Below, one piece after another: positions 1-6,164 of a DNA stretch of 7,783 nt. The stretch spans positions 4,981-12,763 of the forward strand of contig DCZD01000023.1 in assembly GCA_002331255.1 (NCBI GenBank), in the 5' to 3' direction. The notes beneath the pieces were generated by a model, which was given only the letters and a program-made list of their open reading frames with translations, was not told the DNA's origin and ran no database searches. Position 1 is the first letter of the stretch; every line of letters starts with the position of its first letter. The position numbers and the translations under genes are program-made. This stretch comes from Acidimicrobiaceae bacterium UBA2093 (GTDB lineage Bacteria; Actinomycetota; Acidimicrobiia; Acidimicrobiales; Ilumatobacteraceae).

Positions 1-119
1 TCGAGCACCACGTTGCGACCCTTGGGTCCGAGTGTGACCTTGACAGCGTCGGCGAGTTTGTTGACGCCGGCTTCGAGCGCGCGCCGAGCCTCGTCGTTGA
101 ACTTCAGTTGCTTTGCCAT
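1..119 (-). CDS. groEL: GroEL (60 kDa chaperonin), N-terminal fragment
   Basis: This is the start of the ATP-dependent class I chaperonin, which forms a double-ring cytosolic folding chamber capped by GroES. Only the first 39 codons are inside the window; the gene continues past position 1. The fragment begins MAKQLKFNDEARRALEAG and reaches the strongly conserved VTLGPKGRNVVL segment of the equatorial ATP-binding domain, which is diagnostic for GroEL. The ATG at 119 lies 7 bases after the groES stop codon, so the two genes are surely co-transcribed from the CIRCE-controlled promoter at about 511-540. No strong Shine-Dalgarno sequence is visible before this ATG, so translation may be coupled to groES. 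Actinobacteria often carry two groEL copies, and the fragment is too short to say which type this is. Confidence 0.96.
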   Translation of the reverse strand, partial: MAKQLKFNDEARRALEAGVNKLADAVKVTLGPKGRNVVL

Positions 120-126
120 GGTCGGT

Positions 127-420
127 TCACTTACCGACGATCGCGAGTACGTCGCGGCTGCTGAGAATGAGCAGGTCTTCTCCGCCGTGGCTGATTTCGG
201 TTCCGCCGTACTTGCTGTACAGAACGGTGTCGCCGACCTTCACGTCAAGTGCGAAGTGCTTGCCTTCGTCATCGCTCCAGCGACCGGGGCCAACTGCAAG
301 GACGGTTCCCTGCTGCGGCTTTTCTTTTGCGGTGTCGGGGATGACGAGACCAGATGCAGTGGTCTGTTCCGCCTCGCTCGGCTTTACGACGATTCGGTCA
401 TCAAGTGGCTTCAGGTTCAT
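127..420 (-). CDS. groES: GroES (10 kDa co-chaperonin)
   Basis: This 97-residue protein is the heptameric lid that closes the GroEL cavity during ATP-driven protein folding in the cytosol. The length is that of a normal GroES. It opens with MNLKPLDDRIVVKP, followed by the mobile loop that contacts GroEL at about residues 17-35, including the hydrophobic GLVI at 24-27. The central region contains VLAVGPG (40-46), and the C-terminal part contains KYGGTEI (70-76) and EDLLIL (81-86), all family signatures. The ATG at 420 is preceded by GGAGGA with a 6-base spacer, the clearest ribosome binding site in the window. The upstream gap carries two CIRCE operators, so the gene is predicted to be repressed by HrcA and induced by heat or misfolding stress. 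Nothing in the protein looks abnormal. Confidence 0.98.
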   Translation of the reverse strand: MNLKPLDDRIVVKPSEAEQTTASGLVIPDTAKEKPQQGTVLAVGPGRWSDDEGKHFALDVKVGDTVLYSKYGGTEISHGGEDLLILSSRDVLAIVGK

Positions 421-426
421 TGGTGT

Positions 427-432
427 TCCTCC
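427..432 (-). promoter_or_regulatory. Ribosome binding site of groES
   Basis: On the minus strand this reads GGAGGA, six bases before the groES ATG, an almost ideal match to the anti-Shine-Dalgarno. The other genes in the window have weak or overlapping start signals, so this site fits a gene that needs high expression on induction. Confidence 0.85.
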
Positions 433-462
433 ATAGACAAGGTGGAATGGGGTTGACCCGCC

Positions 463-475
463 CCGGCGGTGCCGG
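463..475 (-). repeat. Small GC-rich hairpin in the groES leader
   Basis: The sequence is a perfect 5-base inverted repeat, CCGGC-ACC-GCCGG on the minus strand, in the predicted 5' untranslated region of groES, about 30 bases upstream of the ribosome binding site. It could fold in the mRNA. It is short, has no U-tract and is not a terminator, and such a stem can occur by chance in GC-rich DNA. No function is claimed. Confidence 0.3.
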
Positions 476-484
476 CTTGGGGGG

Positions 485-511
485 TTAGCACTCGGCGAGT
501 GCGATTGCTAA
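485..511 (-). promoter_or_regulatory. CIRCE operator, groES-proximal (HrcA site)
   Basis: On the minus strand this reads TTAGCAATC, nine bases, GAGTGCTAA. The CIRCE consensus is TTAGCACTC-N9-GAGTGCTAA, so 17 of 18 arm positions match; the one difference is in the left arm. CIRCE is the binding site of the heat-shock repressor HrcA and is typically found before groESL and dnaK operons. Here it abuts the predicted -10 element and would cover the likely transcription start, the expected place for repression. The spacer carries a nested shorter palindrome. Confidence 0.93.
488..502 (-). repeat. Perfect palindrome nested inside the proximal CIRCE
   Basis: The segment reads GCACTC-GCC-GAGTGC on the minus strand, a perfect 6-base inverted repeat with a 3-base loop. 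It uses the GAGTGC of the right CIRCE arm, but pairs it with a copy of GCACTC lying in the spacer rather than with the left arm. In RNA it would form a compact GC-rich hairpin close to the predicted 5' end of the groES transcript. It is either an accident of spacer sequence or a 5'-end stabilising structure; the sequence alone cannot tell. Confidence 0.55.
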
Positions 512-540
512 GGATAGAGACTTGAGGCGACCCTTAGCAA
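511..540 (-). promoter_or_regulatory. Predicted sigma-A-type promoter of groES-groEL
   Basis: On the minus strand TTGCTA (535-540, 4 of 6 matches to the -35 consensus) is followed after 18 bases by TATCCT (511-516, 4 of 6 matches to the -10 consensus). Transcription would start at about 504-505, giving a leader of roughly 85 bases. The individual boxes are modest and the prediction rests mainly on position: the -35 lies within the distal CIRCE and the -10 touches the proximal CIRCE, so HrcA at either site would exclude RNA polymerase. Confidence 0.5.
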
Positions 541-560
541 CCGGAGCCTGAGAGTGCTAA
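534..560 (-). promoter_or_regulatory. CIRCE operator, maf-proximal (HrcA site)
   Basis: On the minus strand this reads TTAGCACTC, nine bases, GGTTGCTAA. The left arm is a perfect consensus match and the right arm has 7 of 9, so 16 of 18 arm positions agree with CIRCE. Its centre is 49 bases from the centre of the proximal CIRCE. Its left arm contains the TAG that stops maf (557-559), so operator and coding sequence overlap. A second HrcA site would tighten repression of groES and might also hinder read-through from the upstream operon. Confidence 0.88.
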
Positions 561-1138
561 CGGCTGGGGTCGCTCGGGGCCCGCAGTCCAAGCATCTGAG
601 CCGTTGTGGCGAGCGGCAATCCGACCACATTCGACATCGACCCCTGGACCCGCTCCACCAGCACCGACCCCTGGCCTTGGATGGCATAGGCACCGGCCTT
701 CCCGAGCGACTCCCCTGTGCCCAGGTACCACTCCAAGGTCTCGTCGTCGAGCGGTTGGAATGTGACGAGCGAGGTGACGACGGCAGCGCGCTCTCCGCAT
801 GAGTCGATCACGACGACAGCGGTGTGCACGCGGTGGGTGCGTGCACTGAGCACACGCAACATCGTGCGTGCTTCATCAATGTCGGCTGGTTGACCGAGAA
901 TGCGGCCGTCGATGTCGACGGTCGTGTCAGCAGCGATGACTGTTGCGCCTTCGTGTCGTTGCACAACACACCGTGCCTTGTCGGTTGCAACGCGGCGCAC
1001 GTAAGTCAGCGGCTCTTCACGTGGCCAAGGCGTCTCGTCAACATCAGCCGGATCGACGAGCGGTTCGACCCCGAGTTCGGCCAACAGTTGCACTCGTCGT
1101 GGTGAACGCGAAGCGAGAACGACGTGTTCAGCCACCAC
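557..1138 (-). CDS. maf: Maf-family nucleoside triphosphate pyrophosphatase
   Basis: Maf proteins are cytosolic house-cleaning enzymes that hydrolyse nucleoside triphosphates such as dTTP, UTP and modified pyrimidine NTPs to the monophosphate and pyrophosphate. The 193-residue length is normal. Visible signatures are ASRSPRR (residues 9-15, the phosphate-binding loop), DVDET (32-36), AADT (69-72, with the acidic D71), LSARTH (97-102), GKAGAYAIQG (146-155, with K147 and Q154) and VVGLPL (171-176). The IQG-containing pattern resembles the dTTP/UTP-type YhdE and B. subtilis Maf. One oddity is LGQP at 81-84, where these homologues have a Lys before the Pro. The gene starts with GTG at 1138 inside the end of dus (11-base overlap); the next codon is also GTG, so the exact start is uncertain. 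Its stop is TAG within a CIRCE operator. Family assignment is firm; substrate is inferred. Confidence 0.94.
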   Translation of the reverse strand: MVAEHVVLASRSPRRVQLLAELGVEPLVDPADVDETPWPREEPLTYVRRVATDKARCVVQRHEGATVIAADTTVDIDGRILGQPADIDEARTMLRVLSARTHRVHTAVVVIDSCGERAAVVTSLVTFQPLDDETLEWYLGTGESLGKAGAYAIQGQGSVLVERVQGSMSNVVGLPLATTAQMLGLRAPSDPSR

Positions 1139-2276
1139 TCAGCGCCACCACGTCAGCATCGTCGGGTGGAGTGAGATCGTCAAGATCATCTAGATAACCG
1201 TGCGGCAACACGACGCGAATGGGTCCGTTCGTATGTCCACGAGCCAAACGTTCGCCGCCCGGTACCACTGTCATCGTGGGGTCAAGCTCTTCGACTATTG
1301 ACACGAGTTCGGCGTGTGATGACACCAACGCCATACGTCGACGCACGTCGGAGCCAACTGGGTAACCGGTGAGGTACCAACCGGTGTGTTTGCGGAAGTT
1401 GCGAATGCCCGAGTCATGACCTGCGTGTGAACACAACGCGTCGGCGTGGTCAACCATCACGTTTGTGACATCGCCCAGGTTTGGTGTTGCGCGCACCGCG
1501 CGACCAGCGAACGCATCGACAATGTCGCGAAACAACCACGGCTTACCGAGACAACCACGCCCGACCACGACCCCATCACAACCGGTGGTACGCACCATCT
1601 CAATAGCATCGACTGCTTCCCAGATGTCACCGTTGCCAAGCACAGGAATGCTGGTGACATGACGCTTCAATTCTGCGATTGCTTCCCAACGAGCGGTACC
1701 TGCATAGTGCTGTTCCGCTGTGCGTGCATGCAAGGCAATCATGGCGATGCCTTCTTCTTCTGCTGCTTTGCCGGTGTCGAGGAACGTGACAATGTCATCG
1801 TTTATTCCGATACGGAATTTGCACGTCACCGGAATGTCGAACTTCGATGCTTCGCGAACTGCAGCAGCCATGATCGCACGCATCAACTGGCGTTTCACCG
1901 GAACTGCCGCACCGCCACCTTTGCGCGTCACCTTATTGGCGGGGCAACCAAAATTCATGTCGATGTGGTCAACGATGTCTTGTTCACACAATGCACGTAC
2001 GGCTTTACCGACGAACTCGGGGTCACTGCCGTAGATCTGCAGGCTGCGGAACTCTTCATCGGGGCCGAATGCCACCATGCGCCGAGTCTTTGCATTTCCG
2101 TGAACGAGCGCAGCAGCCATCACCATTTCATTTACATAGATGAGGCCAGGCGCGAACGACCGGCACAGCGATCGAAAGGGGGCGTTTGTGACACCAGCCA
2201 TCGGTGCCAGTACCACAGGAGGCGTCACTGTGGCCCGACCCAACTGCAACGGCTTCATCTCATGGGCGACGCTCAT
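1128..2276 (-). CDS. dus: tRNA-dihydrouridine synthase, DusB-like
   Basis: This FMN-dependent enzyme reduces specific uridines of tRNA to dihydrouridine with NADPH, in the cytosol. The 382 residues show the Dus order: LAPMAGVTN (23-31, start of the TIM barrel and FMN site), DMNFGCPANKV (106-116) with the catalytic cysteine at C111, TRKGGGAA (117-124), KFRIG (153-157), HARTAEQHYAG (183-193, phosphate/FMN contacts), GNGDI (214-218), VGRGCLGKPWLF (238-249) and RKHTGWYLTG in the C-terminal helical domain. The tail, with LPHGYLDDLDDL and an SGG end, resembles actinobacterial Dus proteins as I recall them. The ATG at 2276 overlaps the tsaD stop by four bases (ATGA), so it probably belongs to the same operon. 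Which tRNA position it modifies cannot be read from sequence; the symbol is used at family level. Confidence 0.95.
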   Translation of the reverse strand: MSVAHEMKPLQLGRATVTPPVVLAPMAGVTNAPFRSLCRSFAPGLIYVNEMVMAAALVHGNAKTRRMVAFGPDEEFRSLQIYGSDPEFVGKAVRALCEQDIVDHIDMNFGCPANKVTRKGGGAAVPVKRQLMRAIMAAAVREASKFDIPVTCKFRIGINDDIVTFLDTGKAAEEEGIAMIALHARTAEQHYAGTARWEAIAELKRHVTSIPVLGNGDIWEAVDAIEMVRTTGCDGVVVGRGCLGKPWLFRDIVDAFAGRAVRATPNLGDVTNVMVDHADALCSHAGHDSGIRNFRKHTGWYLTGYPVGSDVRRRMALVSSHAELVSIVEELDPTMTVVPGGERLARGHTNGPIRVVLPHGYLDDLDDLTPPDDADVVALSGG

Positions 2277-3325
2277 CTCGATGACACCCCCGATGTGTCT
2301 ATTGGCAAGCGCAAGTTCGGGTGTGCACCGGCGGTCAGTGGCGTGGGTCCGTCACTGCGCAGTCGATGCCAGCCTGCTGCCGCAATCATGGCTGCGTTGT
2401 CGGTGCACATTTCCCGACTCGGAAGTGCAACGCGCAGACCCTTCTCTGCTCCAACCTTCGACATCTGCTCACGCAACCGTGAGTTCGCTGCAACTCCACC
2501 ACCTAGAACGACGCCTGTCGCGTTCGTCTGCTGAGCTGCTCGTACTGCTTTGGCTACGAGAACTTCGACGACCGCTGCTTGAAACGACGCTGCGACATCG
2601 TCATTCGACACATCGGGGTTCTTCTTCACATGGTTGATGACAGCAGTCTTCAACCCGCTGAATGAGAAATTGAGGCCGTCATGCAACATCGCACGGGGGA
2701 AGTCGATTGCTTCGGCATCACCACGTGTCGATGCTGCGTCGATCGCTGGTCCACCCGGGTAACCAAGGTCGAGGTATCGAGCAACTTTGTCGAAAGCTTC
2801 TCCCGCTGCATCATCGATGGTGTGACCGAGCACGCGATAACGGCCATGGTCTTGCATGTCGACGAGCATCGTGTGCCCACCGCTCACCAACAACACGACG
2901 AGTGGAAACTCAAGCGTCGGGTCATCTAGTAGCCCCGCATAGAGGTGGGCTTCCATGTGATTCACACCGATGAACGGCTTCTGCCACGCAAGTGACAGTG
3001 CCTTGGCGGCAGACACCCCGACGAGCAACGCACCAATGAGCCCCGGCCCGACAGTTGCTGCCACTGCATTGACTCGTTCTGGCTGAATACCTGCCTCTTC
3101 GATCGCACTCGACACAACTGGTAACAAGTTCTGAAGATGCGCTCGGCTCGCCACTTCTGGAACAACTCCCCCAAACTTGGCATGGATGTCGACCTGACTG
3201 CTCACCACCGATGACAAGACGTCGTTGCCGCCCATCACCACTGCAGCGGCGGTCTCGTCACAACTGGTCTCGAGTGCAAGCACCACCGTGGACTCGTCTA
3301 CAGACATCGTGCGGTTCATACTCAT
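2273..3325 (-). CDS. tsaD: tRNA N6-adenosine threonylcarbamoyltransferase TsaD
   Basis: TsaD (Kae1/Qri7/YgjD family) transfers the threonylcarbamoyl group from threonylcarbamoyl-AMP to A37 of ANN-decoding tRNAs, working with TsaB and TsaE. The 350-residue protein is full length. It has the ASKHA fold signatures ALETSCDET (17-25), VGPGLIGALLVG (92-103), the metal-binding HMEAH (123-127, with H123 and H127), SGGHT (148-152), GEAFDKVARYL (175-185), YPGGPAID (189-196), NFSFSGLKTA (219-228), GGGVAANS (275-282) and CTDNAAM (307-313) with metal ligand D309. All key residues expected of an active enzyme are present. The ATG at 3325 overlaps the rimI stop by four bases; in-frame ATGs at residues 3 and 7 are possible alternative starts. 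Together with tsaB and tsaE upstream it forms the t6A core of the operon. Confidence 0.98.
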   Translation of the reverse strand: MSMNRTMSVDESTVVLALETSCDETAAAVVMGGNDVLSSVVSSQVDIHAKFGGVVPEVASRAHLQNLLPVVSSAIEEAGIQPERVNAVAATVGPGLIGALLVGVSAAKALSLAWQKPFIGVNHMEAHLYAGLLDDPTLEFPLVVLLVSGGHTMLVDMQDHGRYRVLGHTIDDAAGEAFDKVARYLDLGYPGGPAIDAASTRGDAEAIDFPRAMLHDGLNFSFSGLKTAVINHVKKNPDVSNDDVAASFQAAVVEVLVAKAVRAAQQTNATGVVLGGGVAANSRLREQMSKVGAEKGLRVALPSREMCTDNAAMIAAAGWHRLRSDGPTPLTAGAHPNLRLPIDTSGVSSR

Positions 3326-3852
3326 CGGCGTGACTCTTTGATATGTGCAATCCGTGATGCAAATTCAGCACCTTGAAGGTCATGACACCACATGACAATG
3401 GCGTCTTCGGAGTTCTCGTAGTACTTCTTGCGCACGCCCGCTGGCACAAATCCGAAGCGCCGATACAAGCGTTGGGCCACATCGTTCGATGCGCGCACTT
3501 CAAGAGTCATCGCCGTACATTCGCTCTGGATTGACAGATCGCATAGATCAAGCATCAACTCGGTGGCGATGCCGCGACCCTGCCACGACGGGTGGGTCGA
3601 AATGTTCGTGATGTGAGCATCACCAGCTGAGTAAAACAGGCCCGCATAGCCGACGAGAGTGTCCCCGACGTAGGCCACGATGTAACTACGGCTACCGGTG
3701 CGAACTTGAGACAACTCGTCGACGAACACGCGATGGGTCCACGGTCGTTTGTGCACGGCTTCCTCGATGTCGAGCACACGGCGCAGATGGCGTCTCCGCA
3801 TCGGTTCGGTGGTCAACTCGTTCATTGGCGATGTGCGCGTGATACCCATCAT
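3322..3852 (-). CDS. rimI: RimI-type N-alpha-acetyltransferase (GNAT family)
   Basis: This GNAT protein uses acetyl-CoA to acetylate an N-terminal amine; the E. coli archetype acts on ribosomal protein bS18, and other RimI proteins can be broader. As called it has 176 residues. It shows EEAVHKRPWT near the N-terminus, ITNISTHPSWQGRGIATELM (about residues 81-100) with the acetyl-CoA pyrophosphate-binding QGRGIA, LEVRASN (117-123), AQRLYRRFGF (126-135) and RKKYYENSEDAIVM (141-154), the typical RimI C-terminal pattern. A longer reading frame extends upstream to 3933, but that part lies inside tsaB. The double ATG at 3852/3849 overlaps the tsaB stop and follows AGAAGG (3856-3861), which is spaced better for 3849. 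Its place between tsaB and tsaD is the usual one. The target protein is inferred only. Confidence 0.93.
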   Translation of the reverse strand: MMGITRTSPMNELTTEPMRRRHLRRVLDIEEAVHKRPWTHRVFVDELSQVRTGSRSYIVAYVGDTLVGYAGLFYSAGDAHITNISTHPSWQGRGIATELMLDLCDLSIQSECTAMTLEVRASNDVAQRLYRRFGFVPAGVRKKYYENSEDAIVMWCHDLQGAEFASRIAHIKESRR

Positions 3853-4550
3853 CGACCTTCTCTCGTGGCCCAGTTGATCTCGGCATCTGGCACCCGCAGA
3901 TACATCGGCTCGACCAGGTGGGCCTCCACCCACTCTTCACGTACTGCCTGCTGACTAGCCAACGACAAGAGATCGTCGATGCTCGGCCACGGTGCTTCTT
4001 CCGCACGCATCGTGGTACGCGTCAATGCTTCGAATGAGTTGCTGTGACGCACAAAACCGGAGCCGACACACGTGACGTACTGGTCGCGTTCGGCGAGGTG
4101 TATCGCACAATCATCTGGTGGGGTCACCACTGGGTCGGTGAGTCGTGTCATTCGACCGTCATTTGGCTTATATACCGCCCAGTACATCTCACCTCTGCGC
4201 GCATCGAGTGCAGCTGCGACGACATCATCTTCGGTGCGTGATGCCTGAAGTGCAAGAACATCAAGGCTGCATATCGGCACCACCGGAAGATCTAGTGCCC
4301 ACGCCAGCGACTGAGCTGCAGCAATCCCGACACGCAGACCAGTGAAAAGCCCGGGGCCGACGTCGACCGCTACCGCATCAAGTTGTCGAAGCGTCACACC
4401 GGCTTGTGCGCAAACGAACTCAATCATCGGCGCCAGACTTTCTGCGTGACGACGGTCGCTGTTAACGGTGGCCGAAGCGAGCGTTCCTCGATGATCACCC
4501 AATGCAACACCAACATGTTCGACAGCCGTTTCGATACCAAGAATCATCAT
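3849..4550 (-). CDS. tsaB: t6A biosynthesis protein TsaB
   Basis: TsaB (YeaZ) is an inactive-paralogue partner of TsaD; the TsaB-TsaD heterodimer recruits TsaE and carries out the final step of tRNA t6A37 synthesis. The 233-residue length is normal. It has the ASKHA N-terminal strand MILGIETA (2-9), the RRHAESLAP segment (33-41) typical of the family, DVGPGLFTGLRVGIAAAQ (63-80), which is the best TsaB signature, and the following LAWALDLPVVPICSLDVLA. DARRGEMYWAVY further on is the equivalent of the usual DARxxEVY motif. TsaB lacks the HMEAH metal site of TsaD, as expected. It starts at 4550 with two consecutive ATGs, one base after the tsaE stop (TGA-C-ATG), and its stop overlaps the rimI start, so coupled translation is likely. 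Confidence 0.96.
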   Translation of the reverse strand: MMILGIETAVEHVGVALGDHRGTLASATVNSDRRHAESLAPMIEFVCAQAGVTLRQLDAVAVDVGPGLFTGLRVGIAAAQSLAWALDLPVVPICSLDVLALQASRTEDDVVAAALDARRGEMYWAVYKPNDGRMTRLTDPVVTPPDDCAIHLAERDQYVTCVGSGFVRHSNSFEALTRTTMRAEEAPWPSIDDLLSLASQQAVREEWVEAHLVEPMYLRVPDAEINWATREGR

Positions 4551-4551
4551 G

Positions 4552-5040
4552 TCAGTCGCCCCACTTTGCGAGCGCGCGTTTCAGCTGCTCCCAGCGCGAA
4601 TCCCACGTCTGTCCGATCACCGACACAACGATGTGTCGACTGTCTTCGTTGTCATCGTCGACTTCGAGAGATACGACGAGATGATGCCCCAACACTTCTT
4701 CGGCGACGTCGCCCCACTCGACCACAACGACATCGCCAAGGTCAGCAAGCTCGCGCAAGCCCAGGTCTTCCACGTCTGAAAGTCGACCTAGCCGATACAA
4801 GTCAGCATGGTGCACAATCACCGTGCCTGTGTCGTAGGTGTGTACCAAAGTGAATGTCGGCGATGACACCGTCTCGTCGGGCGACACCCCGATGCCCGCT
4901 GCGAACCCCCGTACGAATGCGGTTTTACCCGCCCCCATTTCACCCGACAGGACGATGATGTCGCGAGGTCGCACAAGTGATGCCACAGCAGCAGCGAGCT
5001 CTTCGGTCTGGTTCACATTCGTCGTACGTGCGTCGATCAC
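4552..5040 (-). CDS. tsaE: t6A biosynthesis ATPase TsaE
   Basis: TsaE (YjeE) is a small P-loop ATPase that binds the TsaB-TsaD complex and drives turnover in tRNA t6A synthesis. With the start chosen it has 162 residues, usual for the family. It shows the Walker A motif GEMGAGKT (33-40), the SSPTF switch segment (59-63), HHADLYRL (77-84) and VVEWGD (106-111), all typical. The start at 5040 is GTG in a GTGA overlap with the alr stop, the same 4-base overlap seen at other junctions here, and GGAG occurs 11 bases upstream. A second GTG at 5076 would add 12 residues from within alr (MRNERANGASIS) with no family signature and no clear ribosome binding site, so I prefer 5040. Function is firm; the exact start is moderately sure. 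Confidence 0.95.
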   Translation of the reverse strand: MIDARTTNVNQTEELAAAVASLVRPRDIIVLSGEMGAGKTAFVRGFAAGIGVSPDETVSSPTFTLVHTYDTGTVIVHHADLYRLGRLSDVEDLGLRELADLGDVVVVEWGDVAEEVLGHHLVVSLEVDDDNEDSRHIVVSVIGQTWDSRWEQLKRALAKWGD

Positions 5041-6164
5041 AGATATCGACGCTCCATTCGCGCGCTCATTCCGCACACGATCTCATAATCGATGGTGCCA
5101 ACCGACGTGGCCCATTCCGACACGGTGACCGCGTCGTTGCCGTCGGCACCGATGAGCGTCACGACGTCTCCCACTTGAACACCACCACACTCAGTGACGT
5201 CAATCATCAACTGGTCCATGGTCACCGTTCCGGCAATCGGACAGCGCTGGCCGCGCAACAGCACTTCTTGCGCAGTGGCCCACAGGCCACGTGGTACTCC
5301 GTCGGCATATCCGACGGGAACTGTGGCAATCGTCGATGTTCGGCTCACTGCACGACGCAATCCGTACGACACTGCGTCACCTGCTTCGATTGTACGAACA
5401 GCACTAACTTGCGCCTTCACGGCCAACGCCGGCCTGAATTCACCGCAGTAACTCGCAACACCAGAACCTGGCACCAACCCGTATGTCACGATTCCGACTC
5501 GAACCATGTCAAGACGTGCAGTCGACATCGTGAGCGCAGCCGCACTGTTGGCGGCATGCACACGACCAGGGTTGATTCTGGTCGCACGAATGTCGTCAAT
5601 GACTCTGTTGAACGTCGCCAGTTGCCGAGCGTTTGCCTCATGGTCGGGTTCATCTGCACAGGCGAAGTGAGTGAACACTCCGGCTAGTGCAAGATTGTCT
5701 GCTTCGTGTACCGCAGTCACAAGATTGATGGCATCTTTGGGATCGACGCCAGCCCGATGCATTCCGGTGTCGACTTTCACGTGCACTGCCGCAACCACAC
5801 CATGTGCTGCGGCGGCACTATTCAGTGACATGAGACCAGCACGTGATGCGATGGTCGCAGTGAGACCATGACGCACGATGTCAGCAGATTGCGACGGAGG
5901 CTGCTCGCTGAGAATGAGCACCGGCACTTCGACCCCGGCTTCACGAAGACGAGCTCCTTCCTCCACGAGCGCAACACACAACCCAGTGGCACCTCCGTCA
6001 ATTGCAGCTCGCGCCACGCGCAAGGCGCCATGTCCGTATCCGTCGGCCTTCACCACCACCCACACCTCACTCGGCGCCATAAGCGAGCAAAGATGCGCGA
6101 CGTTGTTACACACTGCGTCGGTGTCGACTTCAACCCAGGCCCATCGTGTCGTTGACGTGCTCAC
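5037..6164 (-). CDS. alr: Alanine racemase
   Basis: This PLP-dependent enzyme interconverts L- and D-alanine in the cytosol and supplies D-alanine for the peptidoglycan stem peptide. The 375-residue protein is full length. The N-terminal TIM barrel carries VVKADGYGHG (37-46), with K39 as the PLP Schiff-base lysine, then VKVDTGMHRAG (129-139), FTHFACAD (164-171) and HAANSAAAL (203-211). The C-terminal beta domain carries VSYGLRR (265-271), with Y267 as the second catalytic base, VPVGYADGVPR (282-292) and AGTVTMDQLMIDVT (311-324). All key residues are present. It starts with GTG at 6164 in a 4-base GTGA overlap with nnr, and its own stop overlaps tsaE. The nnr-alr-tsaE neighbourhood is common in Actinobacteria. 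Nothing is unusual in the protein. Confidence 0.97.
   Translation of the reverse strand: MSTSTTRWAWVEVDTDAVCNNVAHLCSLMAPSEVWVVVKADGYGHGALRVARAAIDGGATGLCVALVEEGARLREAGVEVPVLILSEQPPSQSADIVRHGLTATIASRAGLMSLNSAAAAHGVVAAVHVKVDTGMHRAGVDPKDAINLVTAVHEADNLALAGVFTHFACADEPDHEANARQLATFNRVIDDIRATRINPGRVHAANSAAALTMSTARLDMVRVGIVTYGLVPGSGVASYCGEFRPALAVKAQVSAVRTIEAGDAVSYGLRRAVSRTSTIATVPVGYADGVPRGLWATAQEVLLRGQRCPIAGTVTMDQLMIDVTECGGVQVGDVVTLIGADGNDAVTVSEWATSVGTIDYEIVCGMSARMERRYL

Noticed and set aside
13..456. A 147-codon plus-strand frame opposite groES and groEL
   Set aside because: It is the reverse of highly conserved chaperonin coding sequence, and no promoter or ribosome binding site supports it.
1446..2534. 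A 362-codon open frame on the plus strand, antisense to dus and tsaD
   Set aside because: It lies wholly opposite two well-supported genes, is rich in Cys, His and Arg without any domain motif, and spans the dus/tsaD boundary. Long antisense frames are expected when codon bias depletes stops on the opposite strand.
4977..5687. A 236-codon plus-strand frame opposite alr and tsaE
   Set aside because: It has no recognisable domain, is rich in His, Thr, Arg and Ser as antisense frames often are, and is opposite full-length alr with all its catalytic motifs.
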